Below are positions 12,801-27,800 of a stretch of DNA of 64,000 bases, piece after piece. Position 1 is the first letter of the stretch. Each line of letters starts with the position of its first letter. The stretch is from NCBI GenBank assembly GCA_028015205.1, contig CM051521.1:128596614-128660613 (forward strand), read 5' to 3'. The DNA comes from Mytilisepta virgata (lineage: Eukaryota > Mollusca > Bivalvia > Mytilida > Mytilidae). A model generated the notes under the pieces. That model saw only the letters and a list, made by a program, of their open reading frames with translations, had not been told where the DNA came from and searched no databases. Both the position numbers and the translations under genes were made by a program.

Positions 12801-15800
12801 TTACTTGAAATCTTGTCATTTATTCATTGAAACATTACATACCCCTTAATATAAGAATACTACAAATTTAAGAGATTAAAGAAAAGGATACAACCACATG
12901 GCATTTGTACATTTTCATATTCTTGACTAGCTTCATCTGTAGTAAAGGATTTCCTGAAAAAAAGGACACAGCTGTCAGAGTTTCGTTAAACAACATCCAT
13001 TCAATTTTTTCCCCTTTTAGGGTAAGACTTAAGTTTTTACCCTAAAATTGGTGAATTTTTCATAAAATTTTAATAATAATAAATTGTTTAAATCCTCTTT
13101 CTTTTTACTTATTAAATCTCACACATTACTATTTTCTGAATGAACACATGCATAAAACTACTGTGTGTCCTACATAAACCATTCTTCTCCTTTAGTTGAA
13201 ACTAATTACTGCCTTTTCCCCCAATGCTAAGATGCCTCAAAGTTTTGATGAATGCAGGTTTTCCATTTTCTAAGTAAAATTTATTGGTTTTTGCATAATT
13301 TCTGACATCACTACATACAAATGTGATGTTGTTGAACATATGCAATTTTACTTTTTAAAAGTGAACGTGAGGACTGACAGGATATGCCAAATCTTTGCTT
13401 GTATTGTGTAATGTTTCAGCACAGCTATGAATTTTTCATCAAGAAAACCTATATGTACATCTAGAAAATATATATAAACACCTTGTTATTATTTTTATTT
13501 TTTCATGCTCGTGATCAAGGCCATATTGGTAAAAATGTAGCCCCTTTTGACAGCTCAATATTTCCATTCATTTTTCCTTGTTTTCTATATAAATTATCCA
13601 TCATTACATTTCAATGTGGAAGACCAATGCCTTTGAGACAGGTGATTTCTTATAAAGGTACAAAGAAATACAATAATAAATAAAGACTACATATTTATAC
13701 ATTTATTGCTTGTGGATTGGCATGAAAATACAATTGACAATTCTCAGGTATGGTAAGTGATAATTTGACAGATAACTTAACTGGACATGTATATATTTCT
13801 GTTTTTAGAAAAAAGAACGACGAAATAATTTTTTTCAGAAAAGTTGTAATCTCCTTTCCTGACATCAAAGTTTAGTCACTTTTTCCTTCAATATTGAAAA
13901 AGAAGATTCGGTGATAAAAAGTAAATACAACAAAGAAAAGCAAGAAGAGAATAAGCATCCATGTTCAATTTATTCTTATCGTCTACTTTCAAATACTACT
14001 CTACATAGCAAATCACTGACTATAAATGGCACAGAAAATATTTCATCAATCATGAACAAAGCTTATATAATAAAACCTTTGTATAAGGGGCATCCATTTA
14101 TAAAAGGATTTTCTTGTCCACTCAGGGCATTGATACATGGATTTGACTGTAATTTCAAATAATTTGAATTTTTTAAGCAAAATAAGCTAAATAAACTTTT
14201 CAACTGGACATGAGAAGTTACTGATAATATTTCTGTATCTCCAACTAATGTTAGCAATGTCATTTAAACTGTGAAAAAAACACCCATCAAAACTGTGAAA
14301 GAATTTACACTGTTCAGAAAGACAAAGTTTTCATGCACTTTTTAAGAATTAGCAAAGAAAACAGCATAGTTAGCATGACAAACTGATTAGAAAGAAGAAC
14401 CAATCACACAATATATATACATACTCAACATCGCTGTAACATAATTAATGAATAAAAATATTTTAAAATTCTTGTTTAGAAGTACATGGTGGATAAATTT
14501 GTCACACACAATCCACATATACACATGACTAAGAGTTCAAAACAAAGGAATTACTCCCCTTTTTGCAATTCCTATATTTATGTCACAGTAAGGCCTACAT
14601 CAAGAAGGAGAATCTCATACCTCAATGTATTTTAAAGAGTGCCCCTAGTGCTGATATGATCAAAATTCTTAAATGTTGAAAATGTCACTTCCGTGCAATA
14701 TGTACCTTTTACCTATACTTAAACAATGCACCCTTCCATAGTAAGGTAGCTAAAAACACTCAGTATTTTATCTATTGCAAAGACTTTTGTACTTTTGATT
14801 AATTATTGTTCAATAAGAACAACGGTAACTTCTAGTAATTCCATTAATTTGAGCCAATAGAATTCAAGCACAAACTGTATTATCAAATTAATATTAATAT
14901 ACCTGCTCTGCATCACATCAGTTTTAATGGCTGTAGGTTGTGGTGCTTTAGGCTGGGGAGCAAAACTTATTTCCTGAGCAAAGTCAAAATGACACACACC
15001 AGGGCCTTTCCTTATCAAATATCCTTCTGGTGGCGAGACTGGTTTTCCATCAATAGTCACATGTACAATTCTAGCCTGTATAATAAGTTATCTGAATGTT
15101 CATTTATATATACATGTAGAACAATATTGTTAAAAACACTACCTTTTTCCAATTCCAGAAAGGCAAAATATTATTGGTTAGTTGGTTTAAACTTACTTAT
15201 TTAAAGTGTAATGTGAAACAATTTAAATTATTTTATACTATTCTCTCTCCATTTGGCTGTAGCGAGAGCTGCCCGTGTAGTGGCTTTTTGGCATATTTTT
15301 GTAAAATCTACAGTGGAGTCTTTAACATGATATGATGTTACACTTCCTCAAAAGGGGACTGTGATTTTTCAACACAGCATAAAAAATTGTTATCTTTAAA
15401 TTTTTATTCCAGATAGGACCAATATTTGTTTGCTCTAAAAATTTGGCTTAAATTAATAAAAAAAAAAAAAAAAACCTCTACCTTGAAAATGATCCCAAAT
15501 TTGTTCATTGACCAGATCATTTTTCATAAAAATATTTGTATATGGGCTGTTGGGTAAGCTCGGTTTTCAATGGCTGGAATGACAAAAGTACCATTGTATC
15601 GTCTTTTCAAATTCTTGCAAGGCATAACAAGAAATGTGCTTATAAAAAGGTGATATGTTATACTGGAAGTCAAATGATGATGTATAATACATGATCTTAA
15701 ATGGAAAAATCTGGAATAAAATCATCTCTGTAAACATACCCCTCTATAGGTATCCTCCCTACTTTTGTTGTAATTCCACACCCTCAGACCAGACATCAGT

Positions 15801-18800
15801 TGTGTCTGTGTAAACTCCACAGTTAATGTGTGATTTTGTCCCTCGGTAAAAGGTATCATCCACATGTGTTCATCAGACATTGTAATATTGGTATTATCTA
15901 TTACTCTGAAAATATATGGGTTTTTTTCAAATATTTACATGGTGAGAATTAGATATGTTTATACAACTTTATTTTTCTTTTTAGAATTTGCACTTTTTGT
16001 GTATGTTCTTTGATTTCTATCATATTTAATATAAATAAAATTTCTCATTTTGCTATTTTTGATATTTTATTCAAATGAACCTAAAATGACTTCAACAAGT
16101 CTTAGTATATTTAAGTCAGTTTTAAGATATCTTCATACATGTAACCTTGGTTGGGGTAGTGGGAGCCCTGAATAAGTTAGTTAATAAGTACCGACTCTGA
16201 ATTGAAGCCAGCAATTCCCAAGTTCATGCATGTGACCTCTGGAAATCAAGTGCACAAATGTAGGGAAAAAACCCCCAAAGACATTATTTCTATTGTAAAT
16301 ACAATCCATCAGGAATAAATTTGAAATTTGAAATGTCTCATCTATCATCTAAAAACATGTATGTTTATCTATGTACGGTAGGATCATAAGTATTTGTCAT
16401 TCAGGTGTTATTTAGACTGAGTAATATATTTGATGATTGTGTCATTACAATAAACGTGCATTTTCTTTTTTCATACTAAGAAATACTAGATATCACTACA
16501 TTAAACTTACAAAATTATGAAGGGGTCCAATGTCCACACATGAGACAGAGAATCTCCGACTTGTCTTAAAATATTATGCAGCAATTGCACAAAGAGATGG
16601 TACTAAGAATTTATGTCTGGATTCCTAAAACTTGCTATCAGAATAAAATGCATGTAAATTGTTAAAACTATTTTTATGAATGGTTATTCATTTTCATAGA
16701 GTATTTTATATGTATTCTGTCTGTTCCAGGAAAAATACATATAATATATAGTGTGAAAACTATATATCTATAAGAGTACTAACTTATCAAGAGTTCTGTC
16801 ATCCTGTTCATGGCCTGCCAAGGAATGAAGATCACTAGGACTGGCACTGACCATATCTATAGTAACAGGTAATGCCTCGCCATCTTTACCCACCACCTCT
16901 AGGCCTGTCAGTCCTAGATAATGCATATCTCCCCAGGTAGCAGTAAAGTTTAACATCAGTTCTGTAATAAAAATATATTTTATCTGTTAACTGATGAACT
17001 TGAGTCATTTTCATTGGAACATACTCTGAAAAATACCTATTTGGCTGAAGTTTAGAGACTAAGTATTTTCACATGCCATTATTAAAGCAAGAAAAATAAA
17101 TGGAAATGGTGATGACTCTTTGAAACCCAGAGCAACACCTTTTTATTTTTGTTTTTTACATACTCTTGATCAAGACCATATTGGTCGAAACGTTGAGTAT
17201 TTTTTACTTTTTAGTTTGTTGTTTTTTTACGATTTTATATTTGGTTTTGTTTGACTTGTGTATTTCATACATTTTAGTCGTTTTACGCCCCTTTTGACAG
17301 CTCACCATTTCCATTTATTTTTCTTGTTATCTATTGTCGCATGAACTGTTTCGCAACATACTTAGTTTTTTGTTCATTATTAAAGCAAGTTGTTGTGAAA
17401 TGATCTTTTAATTGTTTACTAAAAACAAATGTAAACTGACAATTCATGTCTATGAAAAAAATGTCCGGCATTGGCTGATGAAATTTCCGGATCCCAGGTA
17501 TGTACATATAGTTTCTCCTTCTGTTGTAATATTTAGTGAGCATGTTAAAATTTAAATCTATGTATAAACAGTGAACACATATTTTAATCTACACGTACAA
17601 TGTACAATCAAATTTGTTTCTCCCATTGCAATTAAATTTTTCAAGTGGAAACAAATCATTATGAATGACAGCCATTTATATATTGCCAAGCATGCTGCCA
17701 TCAACATTACTTCACAAATCAATTTCAAACAAACAAATATTCCAAATGAGTAGCATAACTCGGGGATACTTCATGAGACAATTTTATCTCCTATGGTGAT
17801 TAAATTATATTCAACCACCTGGCTAAGTGGTATGGAAATGGTCAGATAATAGGAGAAAGTATGATATATGACAAAAATAAATTTGACTTACTTTTTCCTT
17901 TGAAAACAATAATATCACCTTCTGTGACCATACTTGTTGCAGGTCTCGGTGGTAGTGGAGACGTACTACCATCAATATTACCCACAGCTCTGGTAAATGG
18001 TCGCTCCTGTAAACATATATATCAATGATTATCCGAAAACTGACTAAATTTATTGTATGAAAAGATAAAGGTTTCAAACTCTGTTCTGCTTATAATCAGT
18101 GTTTTACTGTAGTTGGGTTGAAAGGAATATCTGACATAAGAAAAAAATATTTTTACAGAATCGGATATGGAAATAAAACAGTAAAATTCTTTTTCATCAA
18201 AAATGGATTTAACTTTTATACAATTTCTAATCTTACATCATCACCAGCATCAGCAGTTCTTGGTCGCTCAAATGGTACATCATCTGGTTCATCACTGTCA
18301 AACATCTCCCCTTCATAGGCATCATCATTCCGTGATACTGCTTCTAAAATGTTCTCGTCAGTTGTAAACAATATTGTCTGAAATGGAAAAAAAGTAAAAT
18401 ATTACTATTAAATATAACTGGTTCAAATACCTTATATAATTAATCACACTCTATACTTATTTGCAAAAATGAAATTTTCTTATACTTTATAAATTATATT
18501 GTCTAAAAATGAACAAACATGTATTCAACTACAGAATATTGTATAATGGACTATACCAAGCCATAATCTTGTATTTTCGATGGTTATCACTTAAGTATAC
18601 ATTTATGTTTGTTATATGAAGTACTGTGTTTAGATTGGATTATTGGTTTCATTTATTGACTCTTTGACACCTTTATTTTGGAAGCCATTTTTTGTTTGGT
18701 TGGGACTGTTGCTCCCTATTTCAGGCCACAAAGTGAACCTTAAATGTAATCAAAGTTTTCCTCCTACAAAATCTTATTGGACTATGTCTCATTAATGCAC

Positions 18801-21800
18801 ACCTCATATCCTTACGGTAGATAGATTAATTGTATCTAATTAGATTTTTTTCATTTTTACTATTCCTTTCATGTAAATGTAATTTTAAAACTTTCTTATT
18901 ATATAGTGGGAGGGTTTAGATCTCACAAAACATGTTTAACCCTGCCGCATTTTTGCACCTGTCCCAAGTCAGGAACCTCTAGCCTTTGTTAGTCTTGTGA
19001 GTTTTTTTAATTTTGGTTCATTTGTATGTTTCGAAGTTCAGTGTGCCGTCCATTTTGCTGAACTAGTACATTGTATAAATTACTGTTTAGGGGCCAGCTG
19101 AAGCCCGGCTACGGTTGTGGCATTTTCTTGCTGCGTTGAAGACCCATTGGTAGCATTGAGCTGTTTTCTGCTCTTTGGTCGGGTTGTTGTCTCTTTGACA
19201 CATTCCCTGTTTCCATTCCAATATTTAGATTAGGTGAACCTACAGACTGATTACTATACATACATCACCAAATGCTTCTGTTCCTCCTTCTATTCCTCCA
19301 CAAGCTCTCTCAATCTCTCCTTTAAATATCTCTGTCTGGTCTAAAGTTACAATCACATCTTTGGCACCTCGATAAGAATGAATTCTGGATTTATTGTAAT
19401 TCTGAAATATAAATAAAAAATTGTTATTCTTTACCAAACTAAATTTGAAGATTGTTTTTGTTGTATTTGTTTGTGATAAGAAACTGACAAACTTTACTCA
19501 TCTAATCATGAATTACCACTATGTAATAGGAATACTTACCCAAATTCTCATTCTATGTAATAGGAGTACTTACCCAAATTCTCATTAAAGCTATTTTACA
19601 TGGCTTATCAAATGTCAGGTATATGTAGTTATGTTTTCCTTCAGTAAAGGGAGCTAACCACATGTGGACATCATCCCTGGTTCTGTTGACACCATCCAGT
19701 ACATTGGTAACAACTCGTGGATCTTTGTTGTATTCAGATAATACATTTATATCTGAAGGATCTGCTGTTATCTGAAAGCAGAAATTAACATGTGTAAATC
19801 GTGTGGCTAATCAGTGCAATGGGTATTTCTTTTCTGTTCCAAAGTCATAATAAATTAACTTCTTTTTCCAAAACAGAGGTGGGATTTAAAAAAAATAAAA
19901 TGCTTCCTATCAAATGGTGATCGTGTTGACCTCAGATAGATGTTGGAAAAGTTATACTATGGTGTTGTTGTCAATAACATTACACTTGTATAAATCTGAT
20001 GAAAATCTCTCCCATAAGTTAATACAGCAATATAGATATTCAGTCCTGGAATAATTATTAGACAATACACGCATGTATGCCAAGTTCTTTAAAAGGATCT
20101 GAAAAAAAACCAAAATCTCACTATATATTTGTATTTCTAAATTCTGAATTGAATGGGTAAGATACCTTTGATATTGTGACTGCCTCTCCTGTTGATGAGA
20201 AGATCTGGATACCAGTAAGGCCAACATAATGTCTATCACCCCAGGTAGATATTACATCTATTACTAGATTTTTACCATAAGGCAGTTCAGGTATTATAAA
20301 ATCTTCATCCCTGTAATATAGATATCATTGTTAGAATTCATCAAGACATCAGCTGTCAAATTAATAGGAAAAAGGATTTTCCCCACTGTTTGAAACTGCA
20401 AATCTAATAACCAGTTTTGGTTTTTGTTTTTAAGTCTAGTTTAAAAATATTTCAATTCAAAACAAATATTATCAATCATAGAAATTAATGTATATTATTC
20501 TAAAATAAGAATTTATTTATAATTTGAAGACAAGATGTATTTGCCTTGATATCAGTAGAACAGAGTTATTGTTTGGACACCTTAGTTTGTGTAATGAATT
20601 CTGGGTATTTTGTAACTTTAAATGTTGTGATAATCATACAATACACAAATCTTACCCTGGTACTTCATTAAGAATAGCATCAACAATATCTTCTTCCTCA
20701 GGTATTGTAGCCTCTTTTGGCACTTGTTTCTTTGGTAGGTTTAGATATTCATCTAATGAATCATCTACAATACAATCATACATTCAATGTAGCAATACAC
20801 GTAAATTATATTATATCAACAGAAAAAAGAGAAAGCACTTTCTCTGGAGAATAACAAAGCTGTCATATGTCAAGAAATTTGAAGTCTTGAGAATGAAAAG
20901 TAAAATTCAGTTCTCAAACAGACAATAACAAAAATATAATTGTAACAATATGTCACAGATTATCCAAGTATTCGTCTTTCCTCTGATGATTTAGCACACC
21001 TCAGAGCAGAATTTTTTATTGTTTATAAGGTTTATAAAAGTACATAAAAAATGTCTTGGCTACACTATTTAAGGGTAAAACTAAACAGCTAACAATGATT
21101 TTCTGAAACCATACATTTACTTTATTTGTTCCATAAACTGGGGTATAACAAAGAAATATTAAAAAATCTAATAGAAATTACTGTAATTTCCCATCACAAA
21201 AAAACATTTTGAGGATATTTGAAAAACTTATGAAAATTAGGTTTATGTTGTTATGGGTCCGTTAATGACTTCCAATAGATTGGCTTGTTCAATGGATAGT
21301 TAATATAACAACAAGAAATGAAATCTGTACTTGTCGAGTTGTTGCTTCATTTGTTTTTTTCATGAATTGATCATCAATATTCACAAAAATTGCCAATATC
21401 AAAAATCAACAATGATGACAAATTTAAAATGAAATGTTTAATTTTTCACGAAATTCAAAAAATTACCAAAAATAAGATATTTTATGGTAGGTTATATATT
21501 GTATTCATAGCAGTATAATTTAAAATTTACAATTAAAATTTACTTATTTATTCAACTAATTACAAAACATAAGAAGATATCTATATTTAAGAAAGAAATA
21601 CAACTTGCTGAAAGGAAACAATAACAGACAAGGAAAGATAGGGAAATAGATAGAGCGGAAATAATAAAATACCATCGAGGTCTATAGAAAGTCTTCCTTT
21701 TTGTTGTCTATCAAACATTGTCAAAGATCCCCACGACTCTTCCAAATTCTTTTTCTGATTTTCTCTCCATTTTGATCTGTTTTCTTTAATTTTTTGCATT

Positions 21801-24800
21801 GGTGTAGCCTTACTGTCTTCTTTGTTAGATTCTGAAAGCGAAATGAATGTAGAAATGTGTTACATCAATTAAATATACAATACATATTTATTTATTGTTG
21901 GAAAATATAAAATTTATTCGGGCGAGCTTTATCCAAAATAAATTGTTTATGTATTTTCCTACAATTACTTAGTTTTGTCTTTATCCCTCCAATCATAAAA
22001 TTGCCCTTTCAGATGTGTAAAATGCCTAAAAATTACGTTTGAAGATGAAATCTAGCTGCCGTGAAAACATGGGAAACGCTATAGTAATAAGAATTGTTTT
22101 GAAGCAATTTATCAGTGTATAAAGGAGACCATTTCACTCACAAACTGAATAAAAGTCTGAAGGACTTGATGTTTGTGAGTGACCTGGTCTAGTTTATACA
22201 CCAATAAATTGCAGAAAAACATCTCTTAATACTGATAAATCCATAATAATTACTCTTTTTGGGAAAATAAGAAACAAATGTACGGTTTAAAATGACACTC
22301 TTTTACTGGGTCACATATTCATATGCTGAATGTTATTTATTGGAAAATAAAAGATCCCAGAAGTTATGTTATTGACTGATCAGAATCAACAATACAGAGT
22401 GTATTGGAATTATCATGACATGATCTGGTATATGTACTTCGCTACCAGTGCTCTTCATGTAAATAAGTACCAGCAGACTTTAATAGGTCATTGACCTAAC
22501 TCTAGTTTATTCTACCCATTGTTAGACCAGAAATGGCTAGTTTGTAGAATAAATGTGTATTAATCTTAAAATTCCTTTCACTATGCAAATACTGATTAAA
22601 ACCTCATTTCAAATACAGAAGAAAAGTTCAATACAAAACATGAGGAACAACTCAGACTCAAACGAGTAATACTATAAACCAAAAGATAAGATTTTACTTA
22701 GAATGTTTATCCATATACATGTTTACCTTGCTTTTCCTTTTCCCTATCAAACACAGTCTTTAAATCTGATTTCCTGCAAAACGAATTGACTTTATAAGTT
22801 ACAAATAAATCATTAAGGAATATCTCATAATAGATCAAACTTGTTTTCTGTTTTGTTATGAAATTCACACCAATCCTGTCATTTTCCAGAGAAAAGTTTC
22901 TAAAATCTATATGCAATTGAATCCTACTATAACAAGAATTTTTTCTTCTTCTTTTGCTGGTAAGTAATGCAATTTAGAAAAAATATAATTCTTAAAAACA
23001 AATTGACTTCCACTTCCTTCAATAATAATGAAACAAACCCTGGAGGTTTAGGCCACATTGCCAGCTCTTCATCAATCAACATATCAATATCATCTTGTTT
23101 TGTTTGTATCATATGATCATCATTTTTCACAGGTGCTTGATTGACTGGGGTTCTCTGCTCTTGTCTACTGGAGGGTGGGTTCTCAAATGGACCTGTAAAA
23201 AATATAAAATCAATGTGACAAGTTCTTGACAAACAGATCATAGCATCATAGGGTTCTGTTCATTGTATATTTCTCTATTGGACGAGAGGAATCATTTTCA
23301 TAGGTAGGTTAAAAAAATGATAAAGAATAGCAGCTATAAAGAGCTGCATGAAAATGATAATCGTTTTTAAAGCTGATTGATTGATAGATTGATTGATTGT
23401 TGCTTAACGTCCAGTAGCAATTATTTTATGCTTCTCCAGGACGAGAACCAGCTCAATTTATCAAACAATTCAAATAGGGGTGGGTCAGGACACAAAGGGG
23501 AACCAATTTTGACTGCCACTGTAAAAGGAGGATGGTTGGGTAGGGTGGGATAATTTAGCCTTCTGTAGCAGCATTAACTTCTCTTTTTCGAAAACTACAG
23601 AAGGGGTCTTTAGCGTGCAGGGAGTGTGGCATTCTCCAAACATGTAACCCACTATGGTCTGTGGTCATGCTTCCGGTATTATTACCTGACGAGAGGGTAT
23701 CCCCTATCCACTACCTGGGGATGCACTAGACAGCTCTATGGGTTGAGCCCCCGTGATCCATCACAGGTGCCTAGGTTTTTAAAGCTGATTTTTATTACAA
23801 TAGCAATCAGTTATGAAGTAGTGTGTGGGTGTTACATGTATTATAGCACTTTTAACCACATTAAAACTAGATATTTTTGTAGTAGAGCCCGATATGGATT
23901 ATATTTAATTTATTATTATGTTCATTATTATTACAGGTGATGAAGGAATTGACTTTGAAATTGAGACTGACAGTACTTCAGTGCTTTGATTTTACATGTA
24001 GTTATCTGGTCAATATACTGCTGACATTGGAGGCAAAAACAGTGACAATGTAGCAATCATTACTAGACTCAATAGCTCCACAATGACAAAGTGGAAGACA
24101 AAAATATTTACCACATTCAAACACACATTCTCAGTGATGACAGACTGGTAATTAATTTACCTAATACAAAATAGTTAAAGTTTTAAATAAATCTTTGTTA
24201 CAAGTTTCAAATTAACTCTCAATAAATTACATATACCTGGCAAATCTTCATTATTCAGCCATGATGGTGTTCCCTTCTTTTTACTTTGATCTTGTTGTCT
24301 GAAAAGAATTTATGTATATACACATGTACATGTGTATTCTGAATTACAGCATAATGTAATCTATTGACCGGATAATGAGATGTGAATATCAGTTAATATT
24401 GCCAGATCTGGACTGAGATTATAAGAATACTATCCAGGCAACTAATGTTTTGCCATTTAGAAGCCATTTTCTGTTGATTCAAGGCATAAAAATAATATAT
24501 AAACACTTTCCCAGAATTATTTTAACCAATTTTGTCATCTTAAACTGTATGAAACTACTCAAAAAAAATTATACATATGTTTAAATTGTAAATGATGTCA
24601 CACATGAACTGCATAATAGAAAGAGTCAATATGAATAGGAGTATGTCAGACTATACACACTGTCTGAATCTGAATACCATACATATAGCCTCACATTTCT
24701 AAAACTCTTCAACTCCAATGTATTCATTTAATGATGAAAGTAGCTCTCGTATTAAGTTTTGTCATAAATAAATTCTGTATTGGTTCTTGTTCAAATTTTT

Positions 24801-27800
24801 GAGTTGTTTATACTTTCAGTAGCATGAATGCATTGTTTTAACTTTCATAAAATAAGACAAAATTTCTGAACAAGTTATGCAACATTTGTATTAATCTTGC
24901 AATAATGTCGACAGTCCATGACTTGCATTAATTAATAAATTTGTGTTTTTCTAAAGTCAAAATGACTGATGAATTGTTTGGGAGACAAATAAATCTTTCT
25001 TCTTTAATCAAGAATTACAAAATTTGTGATTAACGAAAACTTAAAATGCCAGTAACTTATAATAGTCACCTAAATGAACCAACAAGGAAAATTCAATTGC
25101 ATACTATAAATACTGTCCAAAAGTAAAATTCAAAATTTGTGATTTTAACTTTCCCCGTGTGCTAGTTTTCGTGTTATTGCATACCTCTGAGTAAGTTGTT
25201 GGAGTTTCTGTATCATGGGAATGTCATCTTCACTCTGAGACAGGGTACTATGTTGTGATGCTTGGTCTGGTTGTGACAATCTGCTGTTTAGTGACGGAGG
25301 ATCATGGACAGCTTGTGGAGATACATTATGCTGTATAACTTTCGCCGATACCTGATCAGGTGGTAACACCGCCTGACTACTGACATCGTCCTCTGTCTGT
25401 ACAGGTCTGTTGTCATTACTGTGACAGAAGTATCGACAATTAGGATAATATTCATTACTAACTTCTTCTGATTCCATTTTGTATTTGTAAAGACGAGAAT
25501 CACAACTACCCATTCAATATACTTTACAATTATGTCCTTATAAAACATTAAATCTTTAATTTTGTCTGAGGCTATATCCACATAAATTCAATATCGTACT
25601 TGTATCATACTAAACTGATAGACCTTATAAAATTAATATGTTAAATCTTACATTTGTATTCTATTGAGAATTCTGACCATTAAATTCTGTGACTACAAGT
25701 GTCCAACAATGACAAGCACCTGTTAATCAGTTTAATTGATTGAAGTATTGTCATTAGTTTTATTGATTCAGAGGTAAATCTGCCTGAACTTTTACACATA
25801 AAAATGTAATAAAATAATACCATGTCAGTTGTTAATTATCTTACTGCCAAATGGATATAAACCAACAAATCAACAAGAAATTTGCTCTTGTAATATACTT
25901 TATACAAAATGTCTTGCATCAACTAAAAATTAACCCTATATCCTCAAAAAAATGTAACCAATCTGAAATTAAACCAAAACTAGAAGTATTGTGAGCAAAG
26001 CTATAAAATGTATATCCCCCACTTGGCAACAATAATATAAGAGATAAAGAAATGGCAAAGTCAATGTTTGCCTATAGGAAACACAAAGATCATGTTGATC
26101 AAAAAAAAAATAGAAGGTTCACAATGGCAATGTACAGTGGAGATTCCCTCGTTTAGGCTGAGTTGCAGATGGGAAATGCCTACCCCTACCCCCCTTTACA
26201 TTACCATATTATGACGAAATGGCAAAGTCCATGTTTGTCTGCAGAAAACCCCAAAAATCATTCTGGTGAAATATAAATGAACACTGAAAATTCCCTGAAA
26301 ATTTCTCAGAAATCAATTCACTGGTTTAGGAGGAGTTGAGGGTGGGAATGGATACCTCCTTACAATAAATACAATATTATGAAGAAATGGCAAAGTTTGT
26401 CTACAAAAAAATCGATCAATCATTCTTATCAAAAATAAAATAGGTGGTGCACACTGCCACTTTGTACTGAAGATTCTGTGAGAGTTTCAATGAAACCATT
26501 CACTGGTGTATAAGTAGTTGCAGTAAATAGATGCAGACAAACAGACAGAAGAAAGGAATCCCCTATCACTATATATCCAATGCTTTGCTAATATATATAC
26601 AATAGATATAATAATACCAGTACATATTTGGTGTCAATCTAATTACAAGGCTTTAATGGAATGGTTATAGCAATAAGGGTATTTATAACATTTATTTTCC
26701 CACAATAGAAACTAAACAAACCTATCTGACAGTTGTTTAAGTTCTGTTTCAGTAGAAGAATGTCCGTCCAATTTTGCTGCCATACGTTTAGACTTTCTGG
26801 GTGTCTTTGACCCTTTATGTCGACCAGGTAGCTTGCTTTCATCTGAAAAAAGTAAATATTGCATTTTACTTAGAATAATTTCTTAACATTTATGTTTAAT
26901 AGGCAAAGGTAATAAAAAGGCTATTACTAGATTCCACCAACGTCAAACAATCTACTTTAGAATTGGTTGGGATAATTTACTATTTGGTCGGTCAATAGCC
27001 CCATTGCAGGATAATTCTAATTATTTGGCCAGGTAGCTTTGAAATTATAAGATTCAACTAATGTACACAGTAGAAGATAAGTATTTGAAATAAAAAGAAA
27101 AAAAATCAATGCCTTTTAGTTAATTTCAAAATGAAGCTAGGCTCTAACTCACCCATCAATAAAGTAACGATAAAATTATGCAGAAAGTGGTTCTTTTACA
27201 TTTTTCATATGAAGATGCCTTAATTTTACTATCAGCCATGATATGACAGGCAGTTTGAAAAATAAATAAAAACCAAAGCAATCAATCTAGAAATAACATG
27301 TACAATACATTCCCAGACATTCCCAGAAGATTCCTTTTAACTTTTACCTTGGTGATATACCAGTACAGTTTCTACATATCAAAGACACATGTTAAAGAAT
27401 CAATAAGATGGTCAAAGTATCTGGTATCTATACTTATTTATTATTTACATCAATTACTTTTCATAATCAATAAGGCTCCAAATACCCAGTAATTACATTA
27501 CCAATAAATAGCAATGTCAGTAAATGCCAGGTGGAGTTGTTTTGGGGAAAGTTATTTGAAAACTGGATTCCACTTCTTTATATCCTTTTTCAGCCTATTT
27601 TGATACCAATATACTGTAAACAAACTGTGGTTTCCGCCCAGTGGCGCCCCTAGTGTTTACTGACATTGCTACAATAAACTCAGTATATGATGCTATCAAG
27701 CCATATAAAACTGTATGGCCTATGTGTCAATAAAAACAACATCCTACAGGACTTTAACATGGGAAAAGATTCTAAATTCTCAAATTTCTATGTGTTTGGG

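Noticed and set aside
22727..22916. 69-residue ORF overlapping a short exon
   Set aside because: Only 22,727-22,773 fits the spliced frame; the rest is intron read-through.
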